Source of the DNA: Stenotrophomonas sp. WZN-1
GTDB lineage: Bacteria > Pseudomonadota > Gammaproteobacteria > Xanthomonadales > Xanthomonadaceae
Direction: 5' to 3'
NCBI RefSeq assembly: GCF_002192255.1
Contig: NZ_CP021768.1
Coordinates: forward strand, 452,001-516,000
Length of the DNA stretch: 64,000 nucleotides
How positions within the stretch are numbered: the stretch's first letter is position 1; the number at the start of each line of letters is the position of its first letter. The notes beneath the pieces were generated by a model, which was not told where the DNA came from, ran no database searches, and saw only the letters and a program-made list of their open reading frames with translations. Positions 26,805-34,883 of this stretch are shown here, piece by piece. A program made the position numbers and the translations under genes.

Positions 26805-27275
26805 ATGAGCGAAACAAGTCGATTCTTCCGCAAACATCCGCTCGGCAAGTTCACGGATCTGCACGCGACTGCCAAGAGCATCGTCAAGGACCTTCCCATC
26901 CTAAGAATGCCACGCAATGCGAATCCCCACGATGACGAAGATGCAACGGCCGAGGAGATTGGGGAGGATGAACGCATAAAGATACCTCCACACGAGATCA
27001 TCGAGCTCGCTCACTTGTCAAAGGACACTGATATCCCTCGCTTCTATTGCAGCGGGATTTGCAACTGGGCCGACGCCATTGCTGCTGAGCTGCCTCTAGC
27101 ACGAAATATTACCGCGGAGATCGCCCATGATCCGTTTTGGGCGCTCTACCTGATCCGGGTACATGCGCCTAATTGGCCGAAGCCTGATGAACGAGTGACG
27201 CCGATAGTGGCTCGTCCTTCCAATGCAGGCGCTGTGTGGGAGTGCAGCCTTGCGTTTAAGGTCGCAGAGGGATAG
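26805..27275 (+). CDS. Hypothetical protein (156 aa)
   Basis: Starts with MSETSRFFRKHPLGKFTDLH; an AAGGA lies 12-16 bases upstream. An acidic stretch (PHDDEDATAEEIGEDERIKI) is followed by CSGICNWADAIAAELPLARN and WALYLIRVHAPNWPKPDE. No signal peptide or membrane segment, and no known family. Unremarkable codon use for the island. Confidence 0.5.
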   Translation: MSETSRFFRKHPLGKFTDLHATAKSIVKDLPILRMPRNANPHDDEDATAEEIGEDERIKIPPHEIIELAHLSKDTDIPRFYCSGICNWADAIAAELPLARNITAEIAHDPFWALYLIRVHAPNWPKPDERVTPIVARPSNAGAVWECSLAFKVAEG

Positions 27276-27872
27276 TTTGGCAAGTTGCGGATATCCCTAG
27301 ATACGAAGTCGCAGATGCTGGTCTAACCGCAATGCCGCGGCGGCCTCTAGATCGCTGACCTTGCCAGCGCGATATTTGTCAGCTGTCCTTCCTAGTGACC
27401 GGCCGCCAGCGGCTGGGGGTTGGGCGCTCCTGACGTTAAGTGCCTGGTTTTCGACATATCTACACGACTCTGGCGCGATTAGTCGCGCCAGAGTCATCCG
27501 ATTCATGGCTGCATTGACCGCCGATCGGCGGCGGCGTAGGCACATTCACACTGCCGAGTACTGGCGGGAGTGGTGGCACGGTGACGGTCGGTCAGCCCTC
27601 CTTGCCGCCGTGCAGGCCTGCCGCCATAAGGCCTAAAGAGCCCGAAGGCTCCTGCATCTAATTTCGATTGCAGCATGGATGCACTCATCCCATGCTGCTG
27701 CCGTAGAGGAGCACTAAATCCCCTCCGTCTGTTGCCGTCGCCCTGATGACCGGGTGGATCGACTAGACCATTCCACCGCCATTGCTGACGCCATCTCCTG
27801 GGACGGCCTGTAGTCCATTGGAAACCAGCGATAGGCTGTTTGACGCGGCGGGGAAGGGCTATCGTAGTGACC
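27276..27872. other. Non-coding stretch with a strong palindrome
   Basis: Two overlapping frames on opposite strands (27361-27636 plus, 27297-27545 minus) compete and neither is convincing. A perfect 12-bp inverted repeat, ACTCTGGCGCGA / TCGCGCCAGAGT with a TTAG loop, lies at 27467-27494. No T-run follows on either strand, so it is not an ordinary terminator. Confidence 0.45.
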
Positions 27873-28637
27873 ATGAATCCCCATAACTCTTCCAGTTCGA
27901 TGCCGATGTCGTATAAGGCGCAGCTCGCCCTCATTGAGGCCTTGGAGGCATGCTTCGTTGCTTTAGATTGGTCCAAGCTAGGTTTGGAGATGGAGTTGCC
28001 ATACCTGACTCACTCTGAAACTCGCTTGCAAAAGGCACTGCGGTTCAACGATAGCGACTACGGAACCGAGGTCGCCCAGCTTGTGACCTTCATGGCTATG
28101 CATAAGCCTGATCTGTTGCACTCTCTCCCCAGGCGACCAGCGCTGAAGGCATGGCTGGAGCAGAATGCTCCTGCTGTTGCACAGGAACTCGGCTTGAGCG
28201 TTGTTCACGTGCCGGCACCCTTTCGACGTCTAACTGCTAGCGAAGTTGTTGAGCGAGCGTTGAGGGATGCTGATCAACTGCTGCAGACAAATGGTGCAGT
28301 CAGCGCACTAGATCGAGTGCATACGGCGTTACACGGTTACCTGCTCGATGTCTGCGCTGCATCTGGCCTAACGGCAATCCCTACCGCACCGATTGGATCG
28401 CTGTTCAAGACAATCAGGAATGAACATCCGAGTCTTGTGGCAATGAATAAGCATGACCCACAGGTAGACGTCGTACTCGCTTCGTTGGCCGGGGCGGTCA
28501 CCGCGCTTAACACTCTGCGCAACAACGCATCGGTCGCTCACCCCAATCAGGTACTGCTTAGGGAGGGAGAGGCTATGTTGATGGTGAATCTCGTACGCAC
28601 CCTGTTTAACTATCTCGAAACCCGACTCGATCACTAG
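27873..28637 (+). CDS. Abortive infection family protein (Abi_C domain)
   Basis: 254 residues from ATG at 27873 (the frame is open to 27840). The C-terminal region VVLASLAGAVTALNTLRNNA, then SVAHPN and EGEAMLMVNLVRTLFNYL matches the Abi_C (abortive infection C-terminus) domain: a leucine-rich helix, a 'Leu-Arg-Asn...His' motif and a terminal helix. The middle part LDRVHTALHGYLLDVC and PIGSLFKTIRNEHPSL is also typical. Such proteins are believed to kill or arrest the phage-infected cell; the trigger is unknown. It stands alone. Confidence 0.75.
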   Translation: MNPHNSSSSMPMSYKAQLALIEALEACFVALDWSKLGLEMELPYLTHSETRLQKALRFNDSDYGTEVAQLVTFMAMHKPDLLHSLPRRPALKAWLEQNAPAVAQELGLSVVHVPAPFRRLTASEVVERALRDADQLLQTNGAVSALDRVHTALHGYLLDVCAASGLTAIPTAPIGSLFKTIRNEHPSLVAMNKHDPQVDVVLASLAGAVTALNTLRNNASVAHPNQVLLREGEAMLMVNLVRTLFNYLETRLDH

Positions 28638-29152
28638 TGGGTCGCTCATTTGGACCCGCTATTTGCCAGAGAACCTTTCAGGCTAGGCTGAAGAGCCAAC
28701 GGGGGGCGGTCAGCTTCGCGCTGCGGTGATGATCCCCAAGGTCAAGCGCGCTTGGGGCGGCTCCTGCCTCGCCGAGTGCGTCGTGCGGTAAGGCCAGGGG
28801 ATGGTCGGCGTTTCGTTTCTTGACTGTTTTCTAGCCCCTGTTAAGTGACTTTTTCACTGTGCAGCCGCCCCTTGGCAGTGCCCGTGCCAACGCCTCCGTC
28901 TATAGAGCTCATATAGGGGTTCGCAACGACTTGAGCCGACAAAGATGGTTCGTCCTAGCCACGACACGCCATGCGGGAATCGCAAATATTGTTGGACGTT
29001 GCTCGGCGTCGTCGTGTGGGCGTCGTAGCAACCTCGCGTCTTGCGTTCCGGATGTGGCCCGTATGTGTTTGTTCTATAAGAAGCAATGAAGGCGCTCAAA
29101 ATCCGCCATCAGTCACATTACTTTGATCGGGTCGCACCAACTCTGAAAATTG
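28638..29152. other. No supported gene
   Basis: About 510 bp between the Abi_C gene and the comM fragment. Competing short frames on both strands (28859-29089 plus, 28854-29099 minus) show no recognisable sequence. Confidence 0.4.
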
Positions 29153-29375
29153 TCAGCCCACCAGCGCCTCCGCACTCGCACTGTGGTGCGGTGCTCGGAA
29201 GGGGGCGCTGCCGACGGCGGCGCGGGTCCAGCCCCTCACCGCTCACCGAGGCAATCGCGGCCAATTGCAAAGCCTCTGCCTCCTCGGTGTCGGGTAACAG
29301 ACTGGGCAGGCGCGATGCCAACAGCGTCCTGCCGCATCCAGGGCTGCCGATCAGCAGAAGATGGTGACCACCGCG
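29153..29375 (-). pseudogene. comM: Fragment of comM (YifB-type Mg-chelatase-like ATPase)
   Basis: On the minus strand GGHHLLLIGSPGCGRTLLAS (a Walker A region with Lys changed to Arg), SRLPSLLPDTEEAEALQLAA IASVSG and, after a one-base frameshift near 29195, RAPHHSASAEALVG follow the order of ComM/YifB, a helicase needed for natural transformation. Only ~75 codons remain; both ends are missing. It directly abuts the IS3 fragment. comM is the known target of AbaR islands in Acinetobacter, so its presence at an island edge is notable, though no Tni transposition genes are here. Confidence 0.7.
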
Positions 29376-29408
29376 GCGGCGGCCTCCAACGCGCGCCGTG
29401 CATGCGCC

Positions 29409-30091
29409 TGTGAGCGCGTACTGGTGATGCTGCGCCGGGAGGGCTGGCGGGATAACCACAAGCGTGTGCATCGCACCTACAAGGAAGAGGGCCTGTCTTT
29501 ACGGCATTGCCGGCTGCGCCGCAGCCGCAGCAACCGTCGCCGGCAAGCGATCAAGGTGGCCACAGCGCCCAACACCCTGTGGGGCATGGACTTTGTCAGT
29601 GACGCGCTGTTCGATGGACGTCGCTTACGGTTGCTACCGGTGCTGGATCACTTCACGCACGAGTTCCTGAAGATCGTTGTGGATCATTCGTTGCGTGCAG
29701 ACGATGTGGCCGAGGTGGTGGCGCGGCTGGTCGCTGGACGGGGCAGGCCGGACGCGATCAAGGTGGACAACGGCAGTGAATTTGCCGGCAAGGTGATGGA
29801 CCGCTGGACTTATGAGAACGGCGTGGAGCTGGATTTCGCCCGGCGTCGTACGCCGACGGACAATGCGATGGTGGGGAGCTCCAACGGCAAACTGCGGCAG
29901 GAGTGCCTGAACGACCATTGGTTCTTGTCGCTGGCCGATGCAAGGAGCAAAATCGAAGCGTGGGGCGCTTCTATATCGAGGAGCGCCCCCACAGTGCATT
30001 GGCAAGGAAAACCCCTTCGGAACTCGCCCGAGAACACAGGCCTCAAGCAAATTCTCTGGCGCCAAAAGTGGGCGAAATCTCTACCGGCTGA
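29409..30091 (+). pseudogene. IS3-family (IS407-like) transposase OrfB, 3' part
   Basis: RVLVMLRREGWRDNHKRVHR through LWGMDFVSDALFDGRR (first Asp), IKVDNGSEF (second Asp) and RECLNDHWFLSLADARSKIE is an OrfB DDE domain lacking its N-terminal part. The third catalytic residue is lost: the usual VESFNG motif reads VGSSNG, so Glu is Gly. A one-base frameshift near 29960 moves the end (FYIEERPHSALARKTPSELA to TGA at 30089-30091) to another frame. The element is inactive, and its 3' end overlaps the HNH gene's C-terminus. Confidence 0.85.
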
Positions 30092-30989
30092 TAGCCCTGC
30101 TATTGGGGGTGGCCCTATCAAAAACAACATCTCGGTGGAATTCCAAGAAGCCAAGTTGCTTCGGCGAGAAAATTCCATGTCGAAGCGATGCATCCAACTT
30201 GAGACCTAGCCGATCTTGGACGTCAAACGGTAGGCTTCTCGAAACTAGCAAGCGACCGCTCGACGAAAAACTAATCCAGCCGCGGTCAAAAAGAAGATCC
30301 GCATGCGGAGCCAGCAGAAGTCCGTTCTCGCCATCAACTCGCTCGCTATGAGTGCTATCCGCCCACGGTTTGATGTGGCTCGCGCGAAGGAACCTCAGGT
30401 CCTCAATGCCGGTCAACCGGCAACCCTTTTCAACGCCAATCAGGCGCTCGCGGAACAGGCGTTGCTTCGTCCGCACTTCGGTTTCGCGTCTTGCGCTCGT
30501 CGCACCAACGTCATCGAACGCAGCATCGATTTCTGCTTGATCCGACTCACCCGCCGTTAGGCCCAGCGAGGCTTCCAGTGATTTCAAGCGGAACACGATC
30601 GCAGATCTTGGCTGCCCTTCTCGATCTGGCGTGCCAGGTTGAACGTAAAAGGAATGGCACACGAATCTACCAAGGTACCGGTAGGGGCGCCCCTTGCCCA
30701 TCATCTGAAACACTACGAGCATCTTGCCATCTTTGACGTGCTCGCCGATCGCTCGGTTGCCCGCCACATACTTCATGTCTCCGACTTGACCCTCGCCGAA
30801 GTAATGAAAGACTTCGTCGTCGTCCCAAAAGTCGTGGTAGCCGTGAGACACGCCGGCCTCGCCAGTGAACGCGATGACTAGCGGATGCTCCTTGGGTGTC
30901 GAAATGCCGCCTTGCTGTTGCCCGCCAAGTACACTGTGGATCTGCTTTTGACGGTTGTAAAGCGCGCCCACCTCGAATGGGAGTTCCAT
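30081..30989 (-). CDS. HNH endonuclease with ScoMcrA-like SRA domain (type IV restriction-like)
   Basis: 302 residues. The N-terminal half (LVIAFTGEAGVSHGYHDFWD, FHYFGEGQVGDMKYVAGNRA I, GRPYRYLGRFVCHSFY) is a SRA-like modified-DNA-binding domain as in ScoMcrA-type enzymes. The C-terminal half (FRERLIGVEKGCRLTGIEDL, LRASHIKPWADS, NGLLLAPHADLLFDRGWISF) is an HNH nuclease with His, Asn and His in place. It should cut DNA with modified bases. It is too short to hold a separate sulfur-binding domain. The last ~10 codons overlap the IS3 fragment, so the natural C-terminus is probably replaced. Confidence 0.8.
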   Translation of the reverse strand: MELPFEVGALYNRQKQIHSVLGGQQQGGISTPKEHPLVIAFTGEAGVSHGYHDFWDDDEVFHYFGEGQVGDMKYVAGNRAIGEHVKDGKMLVVFQMMGKGRPYRYLGRFVCHSFYVQPGTPDREGQPRSAIVFRLKSLEASLGLTAGESDQAEIDAAFDDVGATSARRETEVRTKQRLFRERLIGVEKGCRLTGIEDLRFLRASHIKPWADSTHSERVDGENGLLLAPHADLLFDRGWISFSSSGRLLVSRSLPFDVQDRLGLKLDASLRHGIFSPKQLGFLEFHRDVVFDRATPNSRAISR

Positions 30990-31095
30990 CCTAGATCCCT
31001 GTCCCAGTAGCTAAGTGCCCAGGATTCTAGCCAGAACCAGGTTCTTTGTGTCATTGGTTGACGGGTTTGGCACTAGGACGGGGTGCAGATGGGGT

Positions 31096-31509
31096 CTATT
31101 GGGACGCAGGTCTAGGGCAGCCGTTCTCAGGTGGGCTCAAGTACCTCCTACGTTCCTCGGGTGAGCCCCATCCATCTTTCCAGCGCTGTAGCTGTATTGC
31201 ATCGCTTGCAACCGTGGATATGGTGACTATCAGAAGACTTGGCCCAGAGTTGTCCACGAACAGAATGGCATCGCCACGTACGCTCATATCAAAGAAGCGT
31301 CTACCGAAATCATGCTTTCCGATGGTGATGCCTTGGCAAGACAACGCTTCGGCAAAGCTCTCGGCGTCGGACCGAAACAGGGCAAATTCCGAGTCGGTGA
31401 GTCTTGGGTAGACCTCAAAATTCATCGTGTTGGCCGGCGCATGGGCCCTGCCGATGATCAATCCCAGTAGTGCAGCCGCCGTCAGGGCAAGTAAAGTCCG
31501 GCTCGGCAT
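31096..31509 (-). CDS. Exported hypothetical protein (137 aa)
   Basis: The start at 31509 gives MPSRTLLALTAAALLGLIIG RAHA, a signal peptide, followed by MNFEVYPRLTDSEFALFRSD and GDAILFVDNSGPSLLIVTIS. A longer in-frame start at 31584 would bury the signal peptide. No family recognised. It is the first minus-strand gene outside the HNH gene. Confidence 0.5.
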   Translation of the reverse strand: MPSRTLLALTAAALLGLIIGRAHAPANTMNFEVYPRLTDSEFALFRSDAESFAEALSCQGITIGKHDFGRRFFDMSVRGDAILFVDNSGPSLLIVTISTVASDAIQLQRWKDGWGSPEERRRYLSPPENGCPRPASQ

Positions 31510-31613
31510 AGTGAGGCCAGTGTTGGAGGCTAAAGGGCTCAGACAGCGGCGAATGCTTAGGGCCGTGCATACGATCCGGCGCATTGCATTCGATGTGCGT
31601 AGCGAAGCACGCT

Positions 31614-31982
31614 CTATTCCCGAACCTGCAACCGCTCAATAGCCTGCGCAGTCAACGCAACACACGCCATCTTCAGCCCCTCCATCACCCGATCCCCCAG
31701 GTACTCCTCGGGCGCACCGTTCTGCCGAGTGCGCTCCGCAGCCAACATCAACTCCGCCACCACACGTAGCCCCGCCAGCGCGCAATCCGCATCCGCCAGC
31801 TGAAGGCACCGCCCAGGCAGTTGATGCCGCTCCGGCCAAGGCTGGCCATCCGCAGCTGCACCAGATCCGATGCGGCGCAGCGTGGCTACGAAGGCGTTGG
31901 GATCGACGGACGGTTCGCGCTCGGGTTCGGCGTTGTCCGGATCGTACTGCGCGTGCAGGGAACGGAAGTCCGATGTGTTCAT
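31614..31982 (-). CDS. Hypothetical protein (122 aa) behind a C4-type antisense RNA
   Basis: ATG at 31982 has CGGAG seven bases upstream. The protein begins MNTSDFRSLHAQYDPDNAEP and has a helical second half (CALAGLRVVAELMLAAERTR, MEGLKMACVALTAQAIERLQ). Its ~200-base leader contains a C4-like RNA at 32172-32265 and two blocks complementary to it at 32013-32064, so expression is probably restrained by antisense pairing. No known family; the longer frame to 32318 would cross the RNA. Confidence 0.6.
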   Translation of the reverse strand: MNTSDFRSLHAQYDPDNAEPEREPSVDPNAFVATLRRIGSGAAADGQPWPERHQLPGRCLQLADADCALAGLRVVAELMLAAERTRQNGAPEEYLGDRVMEGLKMACVALTAQAIERLQVRE

Positions 31983-32012
31983 GGCAATGCTCCGTACAGG
32001 ACAGATAGCAAC

Positions 32013-32064
32013 GCCACCGATAAAGGCGGCGGACGGTGCGTGGTTCGAAAGCCGGACAGTAACC
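32013..32064 (-). promoter_or_regulatory. Target blocks for the C4-type RNA in the 31614-31982 leader
   Basis: On the minus strand, GGTTACTG and GGCTTTCGAACC (32064 to 32042) can pair with the upstream RNA block at 32195-32172, and GCCGCCTTTATCGGTGGC (32030 to 32013) with its hairpin at 32218-32200. The second block ends ~20 bases from the ribosome site. Confidence 0.6.
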
Positions 32065-32171
32065 AAGCCGGTGGGTCCGAAGACCCCCACGCACCGCCCG
32101 CCATGGAACGCGAACGGATTGCCAGCCGGCGCCACACAAAGGTGACGCCGGCTGACAAGCGCAAAACACAA

Positions 32172-32265
32172 GGTTACTGAGCGGGCTTTCGAACCCCGCG
32201 CCACCCTTTTCCGGTGGCCCGCCAAGGTGTACTCGCATGGTTGCGAGATGCCAAGAAACCGTAGG
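32172..32265 (-). ncRNA. C4-type antisense RNA element
   Basis: Read on the minus strand, the region has a stem CTCGCA/TGCGAG, a stem GCCACC/GGTGGC with a GGAAAAG loop (32218-32200), then GGTTCGAAAGCC and CAGTAACC (32195 to 32172). The last two are complementary to leader blocks downstream (12 + 8 bp), and the GCCACC stem-loop sequence to a third (7 perfect pairs plus a 5-pair block). Two antisense blocks inside a hairpin-rich leader is the C4 RNA design known from phage P1/P7. Confidence 0.65.
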
Positions 32266-32468
32266 CCGCAAGGGCCGCAAATGCTGACGCTTACGGCATT
32301 GTTGCATGGGGCGCGCATGGCAGAACCGTTGCGGTGCAGTGGTTTCGGCCGGTGTTAAGTTACAGCCCGAATGCGCATTGAAAAGCACGGTTTGCAGATG
32401 ATCGGGGTCTCAAAAGCGACAGTCCGCCCGCATGGCTGAGATCCGAAGTTGGCCGATTGCGACACGGC

Positions 32469-32684
32469 TTAACTTTGCAGCGCCACCCCCGGCCGCGGCC
32501 ACAGCGCATCGTCGCGCTCCAGGTCGTAGTCGCTGCCGAAGGCGAGCGCCGCCTCGCGCGGCGTGAGGTCTGCATAGCAGCCGAGTAGGTACTCATCCAT
32601 GCCGGCGTCGCTGTGGTCGATGGCGAACAGGTGGAGGAGCTCCTTGTCGAAGGCTTCCAGCCATGTGAGGTCGATACTGGTCAT
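32469..32684 (-). CDS. Small acidic hypothetical protein (71 aa)
   Basis: ATG at 32684 has GGAGG six bases upstream, so it is preferred over a long upstream frame. The peptide MTSIDLTWLEAFDKELLHLF continues with DAGMDEYLLGCYADLTPREA and is acidic and helical. No family known. Confidence 0.5.
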   Translation of the reverse strand: MTSIDLTWLEAFDKELLHLFAIDHSDAGMDEYLLGCYADLTPREAALAFGSDYDLERDDALWPRPGVALQS

Positions 32685-33163
32685 GGTCATCCTCCAGTGG
32701 GAGAACGATGGCGTGGGCAGTCTCAACGGCGGTAACGATGCGCCCCCGCCCAGGGGACACACCGGTGTCGCTTTCGGCTGTGGATCAGCTTGTATGGCAA
32801 GCCGCGGAGCAGGTGGCACAGCCATTCGACTGCCGGTACCACCTCTGGGCTTCAGCCACGGCCGTCCTGCAGCCGATGTGCAAGCCGAGGTCCTGCGTGG
32901 ACTGGGCGCGAGCAAGCCAATAGCATCCCTGTTTATGCACCTCATGGTCTCCATTGGCCTGCGGCGTTCTATTCACAAAGTAGCGGTCCATTTACTACCC
33001 CCTATACGTAAGCGCACCATTGCGCGTGGTTGACTTTGATCACCCCCAGTCGCAGGAGCCGCGACGCAGGGAACTTCGTCGTAGAATCTTCTACGGCCGG
33101 GGTGTATGAATGCGGGCGAAGGCGCCTTCGACGGCTTCGATGAGCCTTGGAAGAGGAAAAGCG

Positions 33164-33802
33164 ATGTTTCGACAAGGAAGATTGTTGGTCTGCCTGGCCC
33201 TGGTACTGTCAGGTTCTCTGCTGAGCGGCTGCCAAGCCAGCTCCGAGGCGATACCTGGGCCGAGCGCTCCGGTAGAGAACGGGACCCTGGTGCCCTTCGT
33301 CAGGCCACTGCCGCTGGTAGCGATGACCACACCCATGGTGGTCGAGTTCGCCCTACCGTCCCCAGAGGAAAGCGCCTCGCCAACCTTGTTCCTTGGAATC
33401 CGGGTGAGCGGAGAAGACGGGCTGAAATCACTGAATGCGGGCCGCGAGATCCGCAATCTGGGCTTGCCCACCGAGGTGACACTGGAGCGGCTGGAGGCAC
33501 AGCAGCGCATTCCTGTTCCGTTGGTGAGGGTGGAGTCTGTGGCAGGAACGCCCGCGCGGATAGAGCCCATTGGACCTGCGGGCAGGGTGGCGGGTGGATG
33601 GTTGGATGACGTCGATCATCGATCTCTGCAGTCAGCAGGATTGGAAGCGCCCGGCAGTCACCACACACAACTGGCCCTCGCCTGGGCTCAGGAATTGCAA
33701 TCTGGCCGCTACAGGCTGAGCATCCAGATACTGAAGCCTGATGATCGATTGGCGTCCACTCAAGCCGAGTTGCTGGTGGCCTACGTAAACAAGTCGAAAT
33801 AG
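33164..33802 (+). CDS. Lipoprotein, predicted immunity protein for an X-T4SS effector
   Basis: ATG at 33164 gives a lipoprotein signal (LALVLSGSLLSGC) and a 212-residue protein. The mature part (FVRPLPLVAMTTPMVVEFAL, ESASPTLFLGIRVSGEDGLK, TEVTLERLEAQQ, QELQSGRYRLSIQILKPDDR) is a beta-rich domain resembling that of the lipoprotein at 35807-36442 (FVRP/PFTR, VEFALP/VPFDLP, IRVSG/LRLQD, GRYRLSI/GRYLLLV). It lies 9 bp upstream of an XVIPCD effector. Periplasmic lipoproteins beside such effectors are known to be immunity proteins, so this is the inferred role. Confidence 0.65.
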   Translation: MFRQGRLLVCLALVLSGSLLSGCQASSEAIPGPSAPVENGTLVPFVRPLPLVAMTTPMVVEFALPSPEESASPTLFLGIRVSGEDGLKSLNAGREIRNLGLPTEVTLERLEAQQRIPVPLVRVESVAGTPARIEPIGPAGRVAGGWLDDVDHRSLQSAGLEAPGSHHTQLALAWAQELQSGRYRLSIQILKPDDRLASTQAELLVAYVNKSK

Positions 33803-33811
33803 GAACACGTC

Positions 33812-34750
33812 ATGGACGACAAATACACAGTCACCGTCTTCGTTGCCGCTCCCGGCACGCCGCTGCTGGCGGGAGGGACATCCAATGCTGGCCACGTCTA
33901 CTACAAGGTGGCGCATGGCAAGGACGAGGTGAGCTTTGGCTTTGCACCCATCGAGCATGGCGTCATCACTGGGCCCGGAATGGTCTACAACAATGACGCC
34001 GAGCAATACAAAGATCCGTACTACGCACGGACGATGGAGATCAGCAAGCAGCAGTACGACAAGCTGATGGAATTTGGTGCAAAGCCCAGCGAACATGGTT
34101 TCAACACCGAGTATCACGGTGTGGAAAACAGCTGTATTGACTACACATGGGGCACCCTGAATCACGCCGGGCTTCATCGAACCAACGTTCTGCTCATGCA
34201 GGACAAGAGCTTCGAAGGTGGCCTCAAGCCGCTCAGCAATGTGGAATACATCCGCAGCATCCGCGCGCCCTTTCCGGATAGCGTCTTGAATACTGAGCAC
34301 TACAACAGAATGCCGGAGAGAACGTTCAAGCAATGGATCATCAGCGATGAGCAACTGCCGCGGGGCGATCGGGATATGCTTGATTCCATCCGCAAGGGCG
34401 TGGCGGGCATCGACGAGAGGCATGGCCGCTCCTACGATGGGACCAGCGAGCGGATCTCAGCGGGGTTGTTGGCCACAGCCAAGGAGCGTGGGCTGGAGCA
34501 TGTCGACCATGTGGTGTTGGGTAATACTCCAAGCGATGGTTCGCCGCAGCGACTCTTCGTCGTGCAGGGGGAGCTCAACGATCCTGCCCATATGCGAGCT
34601 TCGATGACGGCGGAGGAGGCTGCGCGAACACCGGTGGAGCAGTCATTCGCCAAGGTCGAGCAGATTTCGCTGGCCCAGCAGGAGCGCGCCTCGTTGGCGC
34701 CGCAGGAGCCGGCCCTGGAACAAACCCGGGCGCCGCTGCAGATGGGCTGA
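33812..34750 (+). CDS. Predicted X-T4SS effector, N-terminal cysteine-hydrolase-like domain and XVIPCD
   Basis: 312 residues. Residues 1-~120 contain FVAAPGTPLLAGG, NAGHVYYKV, and NSCIDYTWGTLNHAGL, a His-then-Cys arrangement like permuted NlpC/P60 (LRAT/YiiX-type) hydrolases. From about residue 190 the XVIPCD follows: DSIRKGVAGIDERHGRSYDG, GLEHVDHVVL, LFVVQGELNDPAHMRASM, TPVEQSFAKVEQ and a Gln-rich tail. XVIPCD directs proteins to the VirD4 coupling protein of the antibacterial T4SS. The upstream lipoprotein is its likely immunity protein. The catalytic role is inference. Confidence 0.8.
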   Translation: MDDKYTVTVFVAAPGTPLLAGGTSNAGHVYYKVAHGKDEVSFGFAPIEHGVITGPGMVYNNDAEQYKDPYYARTMEISKQQYDKLMEFGAKPSEHGFNTEYHGVENSCIDYTWGTLNHAGLHRTNVLLMQDKSFEGGLKPLSNVEYIRSIRAPFPDSVLNTEHYNRMPERTFKQWIISDEQLPRGDRDMLDSIRKGVAGIDERHGRSYDGTSERISAGLLATAKERGLEHVDHVVLGNTPSDGSPQRLFVVQGELNDPAHMRASMTAEEAARTPVEQSFAKVEQISLAQQERASLAPQEPALEQTRAPLQMG

Positions 34751-34883
34751 CTTCCAGCGACTGCACGGAAGATCACAGTTTCGAGCGCCTCGGCCTCGAA
34801 ACTGCCTCCATCTCCACCTGCCTCCCATCCCACCTATGCCATCATCCGCCCAGGACCGCAGCACCCATCAAGGCTGAACAGGC

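Noticed and set aside
27361..27636. 91-residue plus-strand frame and overlapping minus-strand frame
   Set aside because: They cross the perfect palindrome at 27467-27494; neither is recognisable, so reported only as a gap.
28854..29099. Opposed small frames before the comM fragment
   Set aside because: Both strands are open over the same bases and neither has a convincing start or family.
10386..30091. Idea that the left OrfA and right OrfB are two halves of one IS3 split by the island
   Set aside because: The left element keeps its own OrfB beginning, and the right OrfB is of IS407-like type; the reverse complement of the left end is not found at the right end.
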